DNA of 64,000 nucleotides, taken from assembly GCA_947184155.2 (NCBI GenBank), contig CAMXCT020002013.1:484501-548500 (forward strand). Reading direction: 5' to 3'. The notes under the pieces were generated by a model. The model saw nothing but the letters and a program-made list of their open reading frames with translations. It did no database searches and was not told the origin of the DNA. Shown here in pieces: positions 13,801-24,906 of this stretch; positions within the stretch are counted from its first letter, which is position 1; each line of letters opens with the position of its first letter. The position numbers and the translations under genes are program-made. Source of the DNA: Cladocopium goreaui (Eukaryota; Sar; Dinophyceae; Suessiales; Symbiodiniaceae).

Positions 13801-14316
13801 AAGCGCGCAACACCACATTTCTCAGAAGGTCCTTGAATTTTATTTACCAGTTGCCTTATTTTATTTGAACCAAGGCTCTCCCTGTACTTTGGCCATTTCA
13901 CCCGACGATCCTGCTCATGAGATGCAGTGACCAGCTAATAATTCAGACCCCACAAGCAAAACTTTATCTATTTTATATAATGGACACACAACTCAGAACG
14001 CACTCCAATGAATCAAACATGCCTCCTGAATGACACCGGGGGCCATGACCACAATCGGAAGGGAGCCATCAGCAACAGGAACCGACATCATGGCAAACAA
14101 ATGACACAATTGACACAGCTTGACAAAATTCAACTGATCCACCAATTGACCAAAATGAATGATGCAGTAAATCCTGCAAATTTTGAGCCAAAATTGCCAC
14201 CACCCACACATGGCCCCGGTTCAAGAATTGAACAGTTGCAGCTTGGACTTGAGTCCACTGAATTGATTCACAATAATTGAACTCACCAGCTCCTTGTCAT
14301 TGATGAAGTTGACGCG
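4880..14316 (-). CDS. Train of small exons, unrecognised gene(s)
   Basis: Some 28 short minus-strand stretches have protein-like composition between AATTGA-rich introns. Approximate plus coordinates, 5' to 3' of the gene: 14287-14316, 14000-14095, 13700-13900, 13515-13660, 13290-13405, 13035-13205, 12815-12895, 12605-12700, 11945-12150, 11480-11800, 11240-11440, 10950-11055, 10480-10560, 10150-10230, 9180-9370, 8700-8850, 8540-8600, 8375-8450, 8085-8215, 7880-7978, 7685-7790, 7425-7512, 7100-7265, 6340-6855, 6100-6247, 5890-6000, 5700-5775, 4880-5040. The 14287-14316 exon (RVNFINDKEL) has TATAG before it and GTGAG after it; the 8540-8600 exon ends at AAAG/GTGAAG. Telling peptides include QIDNDLWLVVPSMPKN, VRKAKEMLHGFLMDRMAKLL and FRWGDKFESNDWLRNAIR. 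I do not recognise the family. It could be one large protein or two or three genes in the same direction. Confidence 0.5.
6340..6855 (-). CDS. Largest exon of the exon train
   Basis: Open for about 170 codons. It begins with a helical segment (LTQNLFDDLTGVAWTEDD), then a proline-rich stretch, then alternating K/E segments and a PPPGLGL run. A CAATTGACCGAAATGACC block near 6600-6640 is translated in frame (PIGSFRSIASS), showing the dispersed repeat inside coding sequence. The right edge of the exon (6855) and left edge (near 6345) also abut CAATTG motifs. Function unknown. Confidence 0.5.
9380..10140. other. Gene-free AT-rich stretch
   Basis: No convincing exon on either strand. From about 9878 to 10070 it is a TA microsatellite (ATATAT and TATTATATTA units) followed by AT-rich sequence. 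Probably an intron of the exon train or a spacer. Confidence 0.7.
10731..10953. repeat. 116-bp tandem duplication
   Basis: Two adjacent copies begin with TCATGATGGTTCCTCAATTC at 10731 and 10847 and run to CACACCCACTTCTGGAAT, with a few substitutions and small indels between them. They lie directly 3' (gene sense) of the exon at 10950-11055, so the copy next to the exon includes its probable donor region. Confidence 0.9.
11480..11800 (-). CDS. Exon with W/C-rich domain, unknown
   Basis: Best frame reads WSWDDGTLRIWDWNCRGE followed by KDTGFVLAADNEFLCDQRSP, a Trp- and Cys-rich globular-looking segment of about 75 residues. It ends near 11530 where an AATTG repeat begins. Two other frames are also open, so the choice rests on composition only. 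A beta-rich ligand-binding or SPRY-like fold is possible but unproven. Confidence 0.4.
11945..12150 (-). CDS. Exon with MANKIPRSYAPGD start-like segment
   Basis: About 65 residues: MANKIPRSYAPGDNKDYD, a K/E/S-rich linker, then QKKHVAYVFYYYHSGSGRR and SEWMTLCKDTMQCNF. It may be an internal exon or the start of a separate gene, because an ATG sits just after an AATTG-rich stretch at 12150-12200. No family recognised. Confidence 0.4.
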
Positions 14317-14924
14317 CTATACAGCCCCTCCTTGAAACATCCAAACAAAACATTGACCTGCAAACATCCAAATGACGCAAATGACACAATTGACGCAAAT
14401 CATTTGTCAACGAGACATGTTTGCAAACTAAGGCCCGAGCAGGTGAATGACAATGTAGTAACATCTCAAGCAATGACTCAATTCAGAGAATCTCAATCTG
14501 AAACCACTTCACACCACAAGAACTCAACATCAGAAATTGAAGAAACACAACAGATGCAATTGACACAATTGACTGACTGACTAATTGAGGGGAAGATGTT
14601 GGCATGTTTTTGTGAGATATCACATCGGCAACAGGAAATATGCATTGCCATGTGACCTGGGGATGCATAATCATCCTGATGTGATGTGTATAACACACAT
14701 CCTTCCATGAGGCATATGCAAACACAGGTACTAGACATGCCCAATAAATAGTAATGTTGGCAATGTAGTAAACTTGATGATTGAAGTTCCATCACCAAGC
14801 TCTGCTCTCATTGCCAATAATAAGACACAATTGACTCAATTGACAACCATGCCACATCCATCAAGGATACTAATTCATGTAAGTTCAATGTTTGTTGGTG
14901 CATAACTTTTAAAACTTTTCAATC

Positions 14925-15060
14925 TAATATAAATCATTTTACTTTTTCATTTTTCACTTTTTCATTTTTCATTTTTTTACTTTTTACTTTTTCACTTTTT
15001 CACTTTTATAACTTTTTTACTTTTCATTTTTCACTTTTTCACGTTATAAATCGTTGTAAG
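14925..15060 (-). repeat. A-rich tail-like tract, possible LINE 3' end
   Basis: On the minus strand this is a run of AAAAAGTGAAAA / AAAAATGAAA units directly 3' of the 15072-18258 ORF. Such A-rich or short-repeat tails are the usual 3' end of non-LTR retrotransposons. It is also the boundary where the CAATTGA repeats of the host region begin. Confidence 0.6.
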
Positions 15061-15071
15061 ACACGGAGATG

Positions 15072-18000
15072 TTATGACATGTTAGCACGAGACACTTTTT
15101 GCTCAAAAAGTACTTTTTGAGATGCCCAAAAATCCCTACAAATTAATCTCCCCACAAGCTGGTCGCCATTCCGAAGTTTGTGAGACCGGGTTGCCTCTTG
15201 CTCCGTTTTCACCTCCGGGTTATGAACGGCAATGTGGGTGACAAGTGCCTGTGGCATTGTCTCAGGGAGCTCGCACATTTCAGCTAATTCGCGCAGTAGT
15301 TTTTTGGCAGTTTTGGGGAGCTCGAAGCTACACCATGAGATCAGGCGGAGGGGGGCCTGTGAGTACACTTCGAATGGGAGCACGCCTGGGATGCCTTCCA
15401 GCTGCGCCATATCAGGTCGTCCTTCTGCAAGGGCAACTCGTGTCCAGTGCGAATAGTTGTGTTGTGCAGTGCCTAGGTATGCTCTCCATCCTGTGACATG
15501 CGTGATTGCAAAGCCTCGTTGCCTGAGCAGTTTGATGTCATAGTTTGACGGGTTCCATACACAAAGCTTGTCATCTGTATGGTGGATGAGGTGGATCTGT
15601 CGATGCTGAGACATGCTGCTGTGCGTCGTAAGCAGCGATGGTGGCAGAGCAATGGCTGCTAGTACGGCTTTGCCTTCAATGTCTGGGAACTCCGAAAGGA
15701 TGGTTTCCCATACCATCCCTGCGTACGAGCCAGCACTGTGTCCTCGAATGAAGAGAGCGCCTACCATGTATCCTGTTGATCTCAGAAGATCTACCGGGCG
15801 GATTTCAGGGGGCAGGCATACTCCGACCAGCGGATGGGCCACTAATAACTTAGTGAAAAGCCGCAGGCCATGCATATACCCTGGCCACGGCGGTTTCCTA
15901 TGTGCTGGGGTGATAGGACAGAAACGCAACAGTTTCATGGCTCGACTGATGATCTGTGCCTGCAATTGGTCTGCAGTGGGCATTCCTAAGACACGGCACC
16001 AGGTGTGTGCACCTATGGGAAACATGGCAATGTGTAGCAGCAAATATTCTTGCGTGTGGGCAGTGCCTGCAATTGTGCCAGCTCTTGCATTCCAATCGTC
16101 TTGTTTACTAAGGGATGGCCCATACACATGCGCTTCCTTTTTGCAAGCGAGCAGTATGTCCCAATCGTCATCGAGTTCTCCTCCACCCAACCCAGTGCAC
16201 TGAACGTCCAGGGACCCTGGGTCAGAGTCATTGAGTTGCCAGGAGGTATTATCCATGACCATGATTTTCCAATCAGTGTATTTAGGATCTGCATGGCTAG
16301 CAAGGACTTCATTGGTGGCTAGTTCTGCGTTGTTAGGGTCAATACCCAGTCGTCGTTGCAGTGCTTCCAGGAGAGGGAGGATCTGGGCAGTAGGGAGCTG
16401 GAGGCTCGCGTGCTGGCCACAGAAGACATGGGCAGGCTCGCAAGCCTTGGGCCAGGGTGTGTGGTCATTGTTGTTATTGGGGGCTTCCACTGGCGTCCAA
16501 AGGCTCTGGAGCAGCAACACCTGCGTCTTGGTAAGACTGCGGTTTTGCGGGACATGCGGCTTGGCGACTATTTTACTCCCTCTAACGAAATCGCAGCCTG
16601 TGGGGTGTGTCCATAGCGGGGGTGCCTCCTCGACTCCTATGAGCGACACAGCAAGCGGTTGCAACCCTTTGTTTTGCCACTGCTGAAGTTGGTGTCCCAG
16701 GCCTACTTTACTCCCATGGAAGGCATGTACGATCGGCGGCAGGCTATACCCTATGGCTAGCTCTTTGCTCTGGAACAGCTTGTCTCCTGGGAGGCAGAGG
16801 ATGGGAAAGTCGGCGGGGAAAACAGACATTGGGGAGAGTGCACCTTGCTCGAATATAGGGCGCGCCCAGGTAAGGAAGGGCGGGGTTCGCTCAACAAAGT
16901 CCGGTCTTAGGTATCGGCCATCTCCATGACGCGGCCATTCTCCTTGCTCCGGGATGGGGAATGCAATAGCTCCAGCCCATTCGCCTAGCATTGCCCATGC
17001 GTGTGTCCAGTCAAGCGGAGTTCTGGCTTTACATCCTAGTAGAGGGGTAAGGAGTAGTCCGCCTCTCATCGCCTCAGCGGGGTCTTCTGGCACAGTGGTT
17101 GTGGCTAGGAAACTGGCTCGGCTATCCTGGAGTGCAGTGACCCAATCATCTGCTGATCTGCGGTTGGCGGGGTGGGCGATTCTTCTTGCTTTCGGGGCGG
17201 GTGCATCACTAGGAGCGGAGCCTTGGGCAGCAGACAGGGGCATGGGTGCTTCCTGGGTGGCTTGGTCCATATTGACATCAACTTTATCAGTCGGGGTATG
17301 CCCTGTCACAATGATCAAGCCGGCATTGAGTTCAGCTTTGGCTTCCGTGCAAAGGAGCACTGCCGGTGGGCACTGGTTGGAACTGGCCATTGTGTTGTGT
17401 TGCATTGCTTCGGCTCTGCTTGCCTTGTCCGTCATAAGGTTGACTAGTTCGGCTATCTCATACAGCGAGGTCGGCACGCAGTCGGAGTCGATTAGTGCAA
17501 AATTTACGGTGGGAAACATTAGACACAGCGCCTCCAAGGCTGCAGCACCAGCCCAGGTATAGTGGACCTGATGCAAACCTGTGTCAGCATGGATGGGAAA
17601 ATGGATGGCGGTGGTTTTTTCCCTGTAGGGGCCTGTGACTGTACATCTGCCTTTAATCCAGGGAGCGAAATGCGGCCAGTATGCTGGGGGATCAGTGCCT
17701 GCCAGTTTGCGGTTGTCCACATACACATACACGGTGGCATACTGTGGCACCCAGGAGAGATTATCCATTATCCACTGGAAGAGTGTCTTATGATGGACCT
17801 GGCTGGCTGCTGGTCGTCGGATTCCATTTCCTTCGTCCACCATGATTGCTGGATATGTCAGGGGTGACCGGGGCATGCGGCAAGAGCCGACATCGGCCCA
17901 TTTCCACCTTTGTTTGATATCGTCCATGCCGAGTGGAGTTGCAACTTCTTTTTCCGAGAGGAAAAGTCCATCGAGCTGGTGGCTCATTTGTGAGACCCCA

Positions 18001-18258
18001 TCTACATCAGAGAAATCGATAGGTGCGGCAATTTCCCACTTCTCCTGTGGGGGAGGCTCAGTCCCTTGTTGGAAATATGGAACGTCATCATCTGTTTCGA
18101 GGGCGTCAAAGTATTCTGTGTCGCTGTCCACTGACACATCCTCGACTGTTTTGTCTGGGGCGGTTGGTTCCGTTGGTTCGATATCTGTATCTGAGTCGTC
18201 AGGGTCAGGCGACGCCAGTGAAATGAACCTGTTCGGTGTCATAAGCTGCTGTAACATG
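15072..18258 (-). CDS. Retroelement ORF: DxD GT-like plus alpha/beta hydrolase
   Basis: Open from a TGA near 18335; the first ATG is at 18258, giving about 1060 residues. The N-terminus is acidic (D/E/S/T). Around residue 250-260 is FALIDSDCVPTSLYEIAEL, a DxD motif in a hydrophobic strand followed by a helix, as in nucleotide-sugar glycosyltransferases. A proline/alanine linker follows. Around residue 835-845 is FIRGHSAGSYAGMVWE, the nucleophile elbow G-H-S-A-G of serine hydrolases, followed by HHTDDKLCVW (candidate acid) and AQHNYSHW (candidate catalytic His), so the triad order of an alpha/beta-hydrolase is present. It sits between a proline-rich ORF and an A-rich tail on the same strand, which suggests an accessory protein of a LINE. 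Some LINE clades carry an esterase, usually of SGNH type, so a GHSAG hydrolase here would be a different solution. The host-gene alternative cannot be excluded. Confidence 0.65.
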
Positions 18259-18892
18259 CTGGCGCAAGCTTGACCCTGAACAACCGGTACCCGGGTGTCA
18301 GGTGTCAAGTGACAAGCCGGAAATAGTGGATACTCTCAGGGTAGGGAGTGCAAAATGTGTCGACTGGATTGGCAAAACTTGGGAAAACCCGAACACCCGG
18401 CACCCGGGGTCGGGGTTCCCCGTTGCGAGGCCAGTCGTTGGAAGTGAAACAATTGAGAACAAAACAAACAAGGTTTGACTATCACCTTGGTATGCGAATT
18501 GATGTCGGATGGCTGAACAAAAGCTATAAAAACTAGTGGAGCCACAAAAGCTGCAGTGCAAACAATTGAATTTGACAATTCATGCAACCTTCTTTACCCA
18601 AAGCAGATGTGGGTTTGACAGGAGTTGAGATGACTGACGGTGACAAAACCCGGGGCACATACCTACCCAAAACAGCTTGGTAGAAAAAAGTCCCCATAAA
18701 TCCCCTTACTCTGATTTGCGGGGGTCACGCTTGAATGGGTACTTTCCCATAAGGTAGGTTTAGGGGGTATCACCCTGGCACGCAGCTGCTTTTCTCTTGG
18801 CGCATCTGTAGGGTAGGCGGCATTAGGAATGGCACTGATCAGGTAGTTTCAGACAGGCAGGTGCACGCTGTGCTAGCTGGCTGTAGGTTGGA

Positions 18893-20464
18893 TCAGTCAA
18901 TAATTTCCATGTCCATATCTGTGGCAGGCGAGGCTTGCGGAGTGCCTGATGATTGATCATCTTGCATTCTTTTAAGACGCTTCCTGATACGCGTCAGTTG
19001 CTCGCGAGCACTGATGAGCCGCGTTTGATGGAAGACCACTCTTTCACAGGCTGCCTTCTCCATGTTCTGTAACGTCGGGATGTCCGCTGCGGTAAGGTCA
19101 ACATCTTGCATGGACTCGCTGGCAGGCTCAGGGCTGCTAGCACCAGCGGTGTCAGTTGCCTGAGTCTCTGGCGATGCATTAGGTGTATCTGCAGGCGACG
19201 ATTCTTCTGTTGGTGCGTCGTCGTGGCCTGCGGGCTGCTCTGGAGGCTGCTGCTGTTTGTCATCTTTGCTGTGAGTTGCGGAGTGAAGGTCGGAGGATAA
19301 CACACCGGTACCCGGGGTATCCGTTTGCGGCTTATTCGCGGGTAGGATCGATGGTGGGCCTGGTCTTTGGTGAAAGAGGGATTGTGCACTGATTTTAGCT
19401 GGCGGACTGCTTTGTGATGGAGCCGAAGCTTCTGCCCCCACGCTCGGACTGGGATTGGTCGGTGCGGCAGTTGCCGCGTTGTCTGTGTTTTGTTGACTTG
19501 CGGTCAGCAAATTGGCTGGTTTTTGGATTTGCTTGACATCCGCAGGCCGGCTGTCTGATAACGTCCGTTGGTTTGCTTGATGAATAATAGACTGCAATTC
19601 CATATATTGTCGTTCACGGTCAGCTACTTGTTGTGGCGTGCTCTGAGTACTCTTAGGATCCGGTGGTGTGGCTGTTTGCAATGTTTGTACCGGCTGTTTT
19701 GCTGCACTTCGTTCCGTCCACCTGGTTGGTAGCGGTGGGGGCGGAGGTTGTGTACGCTTCGCATGCTGAGGAGGTTTGCGCTGAGCAATGCGTGGCTGGA
19801 TTTCATCTCTCAATTCCTGTGGGTACGACTCGCCTGTCTCAGCTAACCACTGTATAGTTTCGTCATGCAACCACAGGGTGGTTCTCCACAATGGGATGGT
19901 ATTGTCATCATTAACCCAGAACAGTGGCTTAGGCGGTAGCAGTTCATGGGCTTCCACGATCAAAGGCAGCAGGAAAGCTATTCTTTTTTCTTCATGGAAG
20001 ACCATTGCTCCATTCGGGTGAACTTTCAGGTGGGTATGGTTCCACACAAATGGTTGCACAACACGCATGGTATGAGCGACCTCATTAAAGATGGATAATC
20101 GCATTTTGGTGTACCGTGGTGCAACACCGTAGGCTTTTCCATCCCAGGGCGGTTCCAGGAAACCCCACCGCTCTTTCCGACCGTAGTTGACGGTACCCCA
20201 AAAGTTGGGTTCAAACTCTTTCTCCAGGGCATCAGCAAGAGTAGAAAAAATGAGCCATGGTACCTCGTCGATATACAATTGATATTCCACCAGCGTAAAA
20301 TTATATGTTGTATGACAATCTCCTACCCATATGGTGCCCCTCACTGCAAGGAATCGAACGTTGTTGGCATCTTCCATGTCCCAATCCATTCCAGCTGATA
20401 TGTCCAGTAAGTGTTGATCGGAAACACTGATTGCGCCAGACGGAAAGGGATTTGACTTCGGCAT
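18893..20464 (-). CDS. Retroelement ORF1-like proline-rich coiled-coil protein
   Basis: First ATG at 20464, stop near 18893, about 523 residues, no internal stop. Residues 1-220 look globular and aromatic-rich (WGTVNYGRKERWGFLEPPWD; HEEKRIAFLLPLIVEAHELL). The middle 230 residues are a P/Q/T/S-rich disordered linker. The last 90 residues are predicted coiled coil (MEKAACERVVFHQTRL, then REQLTRIRKRLKRMQDD). Globular part plus coiled coil plus disorder is the usual composition of LINE ORF1 (nucleic-acid chaperone) proteins, but no RRM or zinc knuckle is visible. The next ORF on the strand starts 635 bases downstream. Confidence 0.55.
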   Translation of the reverse strand: MPKSNPFPSGAISVSDQHLLDISAGMDWDMEDANNVRFLAVRGTIWVGDCHTTYNFTLVEYQLYIDEVPWLIFSTLADALEKEFEPNFWGTVNYGRKERWGFLEPPWDGKAYGVAPRYTKMRLSIFNEVAHTMRVVQPFVWNHTHLKVHPNGAMVFHEEKRIAFLLPLIVEAHELLPPKPLFWVNDDNTIPLWRTTLWLHDETIQWLAETGESYPQELRDEIQPRIAQRKPPQHAKRTQPPPPPLPTRWTERSAAKQPVQTLQTATPPDPKSTQSTPQQVADRERQYMELQSIIHQANQRTLSDSRPADVKQIQKPANLLTASQQNTDNAATAAPTNPSPSVGAEASAPSQSSPPAKISAQSLFHQRPGPPSILPANKPQTDTPGTGVLSSDLHSATHSKDDKQQQPPEQPAGHDDAPTEESSPADTPNASPETQATDTAGASSPEPASESMQDVDLTAADIPTLQNMEKAACERVVFHQTRLISAREQLTRIRKRLKRMQDDQSSGTPQASPATDMDMEIID

Positions 20465-21094
20465 ACCAGCAACAGGTACCCTGCAGTGGCAGCACTCTCC
20501 TGAGCGGAGGCTATTGCGTGGCGTATGGTTGGACCAAACGACAGGAACCACTCACTATTGCGGGCAGCGGCCAAACAACGAGAACCCCGTGTTGGCTTGG
20601 ATGTATGAACGGGCGAGCAAATGAAATAAAACTGGAGACGAGGAGGACCCAGGCAACTCTGGCTTATGCAGGTGCGGTGTCCTCGCAGTTTGAGCCCAGG
20701 CTACTGACGGAGACAGTGAGTTATGTTCGGTGCAAGCATAAGTTAAACAAAAAGACAACCATTGCAGTGGTGGGAAGTGTATGCAACATGTTGCCGGTGT
20801 CAGGGTTAGAGTGAGGTGCATTGTTGTTCAGTTGACAAGGCATACGACACAGGGGGGAGTAGCAAGGAGCGGAGCACGTGGCATGGGCAGTGTAGCATGA
20901 CATAGGTGGGTGGCTATCGGTACAAGATATGCTAGAGACGGTAGACCCTGAGGAGCATTGTTAGCAAGGAGGACGCAACGTTGAGAGGACATATGACCGT
21001 CAGGATGTTTGAACCAGGGTGATAATCACGAGCGTGCGAACCATGTGAGATGATTAACATGTAGAGTAAAAACAGAGCTGAACCCCCACCATTA

Positions 21095-21111
21095 CCCAAG
21101 GTGCCCTTGGG
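21095..21111. repeat. Hairpin CCCAAGG-TGC-CCTTGGG
   Basis: Perfect 7-bp inverted repeat with a TGC loop, in the context ATTACCCAAGG...GGGAACAG that is shared with the copy at 23027. Confidence 0.85.
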
Positions 21112-23026
21112 AACAGTAGGGAGGGTAGACACATGTGTCGTGTTCCTACTATGCAGGATGTGGGGGGCACAGTGGGGGGTGGGGGCATAAGGGACTACTT
21201 ACTTAGATGGTTGTGAGTGCATGAAGCAGTTCCAATCAGCTCTATTCCTTTAGAATGGGGGTATACTTACATGTGACATCACACTTGTTGGAGGGGTTCC
21301 ATGACGATCGAGGGGGTATGGATTGCTGACTGTTTGACTGTTTCTTGGCGGTAGGTGGGCACTTCGCAGCCAAATTAAAAACTTCTATCTGTACATTGCT
21401 GCTCAGCAGTTCATCGCAGTAGTATACGCAGGATGCGCTGTTCCGTCGTGAGCATCGTTCGGTCACAACGGCCGATAAATCCACTGATCTCAAGGTGGGC
21501 GGTTCGTAATACGCCGCTAAGTACTTGCTCGTCAAACCCTATGTCGTCTAGGTCATCCATGGTTTCCTCCAACTGGTACTGCAATCGCATGGCCAAAAGT
21601 TTGACACGGTGGACAAAAAGGAGCTGCTGGAGTAAGGCACGAACATGGTCAACAGTTGCGCTCCGTGCTGTCCTGTGCATGGATGAGGTCCGAAATGCTG
21701 TACAACACTATGAACGTCCTGCAGCAAACAGGGTAGTGGACTGGAAGCACAGAGGCGGGTAAGCTCTAGCCAAAATTCACGGACGCAATGACAAAAATAC
21801 GCAAGGAATATGCACTTGGAGCACCTCCTACTGCAACCTGCCAATAATATTCTTTGGGGCCCTAGTAGTTATTCGGCTGTTCCCAGCGTCCTGCATACTT
21901 GGGGGACCTACATTGGGCTGAGGTAGTAATGGGTAAGATGTTTAAGCCGTTCCTATATTGTGATGGGATTTGGCGTCGTGCCATCACCCAGAGAGTTACT
22001 CAAGGGCAGTCAGAGACTAGATAGACACCCCTTTGGCTCAGAACCCGGGATGATGGTACACTGATATGGCATGAGTACTTGACAATGGCGTACGGTTGTT
22101 AAGCATAATGGGCGGTCCTATTCAGCTATATCCACTGATCACGTTGGATATATTGAGGCAAGGGGGATAACGGCTGGCATTGGAAACATTTAACTGTAGA
22201 CAGAAGCCAATGGCTACCATTCCCTGATTGTAGAAGCCCATGGAGTTAGTGCATCTCTGTGTTTTGGATGTTGGGACATATTTCCATAAAGGTGCCCCTC
22301 ACATAACCAGTAGACTGTTCCCTTAGTCCATGGGCCTTGGCCGAAACCAGCAATCCTCTGAGTGTGCTGCCTACTTAACGCACAATGGGCTGCTCTAAGG
22401 GAGTGAACTTTCCATTTCACGCAGAGTTTGAGTCCTGATCATTGTCCAGTAGCTGGGGTCCTGCTTAGTCCCTCAAGGTGACAAGCAGATAAACTATTCT
22501 GCAATCAATTGGTTGGGCTTCGCAACCAAAGAAACGGAAACATGCAATGATAGATTAATGGCAAGATGCTGGCCGGAGCTATGTCACCGGTATTCAGGGA
22601 GCACCAGTCATTGCAGCAGCTGTTTTCAGCTTGTCTGAATGTTCATCAACTTCTGCAATATTATTGAGTAATTATTTTGTAGCTCAGTATTTGCAAGGGG
22701 CCCGCAATCAAGAAAAATCCAACTGGGTATGCCCGAGACTTGGTAAGAACATTGAGACCATGCGGTAAAAAGCAATTTTTGAGCTGCTTACTTGGCGCGC
22801 CTGGAAACAAGCTATCGTAAATCAATGCCTGATGCTCAGGTGAAACTTCGTCCAGGACACAAGCGCTAGGACTTGCTGGCCAAAAATACCGCGAGCTGCA
22901 TTTCGCCATCTGGCATATGGGGCAAGGCAAGGGCTGTTTCGGTGCGAATTAAGTACAGAACACTCTGATGGCACCGGTATCGGGCAGTGTGCCGCATATT
23001 AGAGTAGTAGTGATATCTCGCCGTTA

Positions 23027-23043
23027 CCCAAGGTGCCCTTGGG
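23027..23043. repeat. Hairpin CCCAAGG-TGC-CCTTGGG
   Basis: Same hairpin as at 21095; the outer GTTA/GAAC bases extend the stem with one bulge. Confidence 0.85.
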
Positions 23044-23843
23044 AACAGCAGCTGTCCAACACTGCTAGCCCTCTGGGCTCTATCAAACTCTAGGAATGAT
23101 GTGCAATGAGCGGCGAGAGCACTAGCTACTTGAACTGGGCGGTACTCACTGTCTACCGACTCTATCACCCTGCACTGCTTGGTAAGGTGATAGCGAGAGA
23201 CAACTCTAATTATAGGCGTTGCTCCGCATGGCGATGTATGCCAAATGGACAACAGTTATTCCTGGGAGCAACCTTTAGGTATTGAGCCAATTGTATGGAA
23301 CATCCACCAGTAGGGTTGGCTACAAAGGTGGAATTAGAGGTTGTGCGCTTGGGTAGTGTGCTGAGGGTTACCAGTATGATTACAGCAGGGAAGATATATC
23401 CTTCCCTGGGATATGTGAGTCAGCAATAACTACCTCACATTTGCTGGCATCTGAGCGTGGACAGGGAAGTGTCATCCATTCGTTTTTACTGTGAGGTGCT
23501 CCATTCGCCAAACTTACCAATTTGAGTGGAACATAACGCTGAAGGGCAGTATTACACCGCTAGAAATACTGCACCTACTCAGTTGGGACAGCACCGGAGA
23601 GAAAGGCTCGAACCAAATAACTCTCTAGAAACTAGAAACTAACCTAGAAGCTAGTGATTATGGATTACAATGCGCAGGTACCTCGGAGGGTCGGAGGATA
23701 TGGCTTGTTACAGGGCTTTTCTACGGACAGACAGAAAACGAGAGTTCAAGACAGCAAGTGATTACTACTGTGCTTTTTGTACCTTATATCAGTCCGGAGG
23801 AGTCTAAGCAGCTCGCTGCGGGTCACTGTAACCTTTTCCCTTA

Positions 23844-23860
23844 CCCAAGGTACCCTTGGG
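23844..23860. repeat. Hairpin CCCAAGG-TAC-CCTTGGG
   Basis: Same stem with a TAC loop; flanks CTTTTCCCTTA and AAAAG are themselves partly complementary. Confidence 0.85.
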
Positions 23861-24515
23861 AAAAGAAAGGGTCGTATGGCAGTTGCACGGGTGCTATTGA
23901 ACAAAGATGCTTGGTTGCACGTTCCTAGGACACTTCGTGTAGCGGGACTGTCCAACAGGCCGCTTCAGCCTAGTCCATCCCCCCAGGGCAAGATGTTTTG
24001 CACGCTGCTGCACGACGCCTGTATTGGCTGATGAGCTGGAGTACAGAGAGAAACCGTTTGTTTTTTTTTTTCCCCCTCCCACCTTTTCCCCTGGGTGGGA
24101 AGTTGATTCCCTCTGTACACACCGAAAAAAGCGAGCAGGAGTTCAAAACAGAGTGGAGCTATACTGCGAGGTACACCTTAGTCAAACTGTGAGGTGAACA
24201 CGATCGTGTTGAACAGTTACTGCAGCCTGACAACCTGATAGCATCTGCAGGGTGATAGTTAGGCTTAGCTGCTGCTTAGCGGGCGGCTGAAACTGGATCC
24301 TGTCTGGAGGACAAACTTAATCACCTGGGAGTGCCATATAACTGGTGGGCAGCAGAAGGTCGCCCATATTTTGATGTCCTCCAGGTTAGCGCTGGTGCGC
24401 ATGTAACACTTTGGGCTAGCGTACTTAATCATGGAAAGGGCCTTCCACTATCCGGGGCATATATGTGGTTCAGTGTTAAATGTCCTCATAGGTCTTGTGC
24501 AGGTGGGGAGAGCTA

Positions 24516-24532
24516 CCCAGGGTACCCCTGGG
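24516..24532. repeat. Hairpin CCCAGGG-TAC-CCCTGGG
   Basis: Seven-bp stem in which one A-T pair of the other copies is replaced by G-C on both arms, a compensatory change. Outer flanks TGGGGAGAGCT and AGCCCACCCCA pair at 9 of 11 positions, making a longer hairpin. Confidence 0.85.
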
Positions 24533-24906
24533 AGCCCACCCCACTTGACCTGACCAGTGTTCATGAGGCATAAGAACTAAATTGACGGGGGGTTGGTACA
24601 AATCAGGTAGTGAGCTGATGAGATTTACTTGGCCGTCAGGGGAGGTCTCAATCAGCAATAACTACGTTGCAGTGGCCTGGAAATACCTAGGCAGTGGCAG
24701 GCCGTTGGTCTTGGGGTTGGGTCACCCTCCGCGAGATCACGTCAACTTAGTGGGTTGTAACTTTATACTTCTGGGTGATTATAATGGAGTAACTTCTGAG
24801 GCTCATTATTAGGGGTAGCATTAGTCCCTGATAGGTGGGCAACCGGGAAATGACTGCTTGTGGTCGCCGAAGCAGCAACAGCGTCCAGGTGGACGTTTCA
24901 ATTCAC

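Larger units (their letters stand above)
100..14860. repeat. Dispersed 9-bp-period CAATTGA repeats
   Basis: Short clusters of CAATTG spaced by nine bases (ACACAATTG, ACTCAATTG, GACGCAATTG and variants with AAATGAC) occur at some 30 or more sites by eye, for example 4845-4870, 5040-5070, 6890-6945, 7560-7685, 8300-8330, 9140-9165, 10420-10445, 11295-11335, 12725-12750, 14100-14120, 14560-14575 and 14830-14845. Most lie in introns or between exons, but several are inside exons. The density drops sharply where the retroelements begin at about 15 kb. Confidence 0.85.
20600..24900. other. Gene-free region with GC-rich hairpins
   Basis: No ORF above about 130 codons on either strand and none with protein-like composition. 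It contains four copies of a perfect 7-bp-stem hairpin with a 3-base loop (listed separately) and a T/C tract at 24058-24090. Composition is close to the flanking minus-strand retroelement ORFs and unlike the AT-rich host region. It may be a spacer of one giant element or the remains of another. Confidence 0.7.

Noticed and set aside
16231..17562. Plus-strand ORFs of 150-200 codons opposite the 15072-18258 ORF
   Set aside because: Antisense shadows of a 1060-codon frame that has recognisable motifs.
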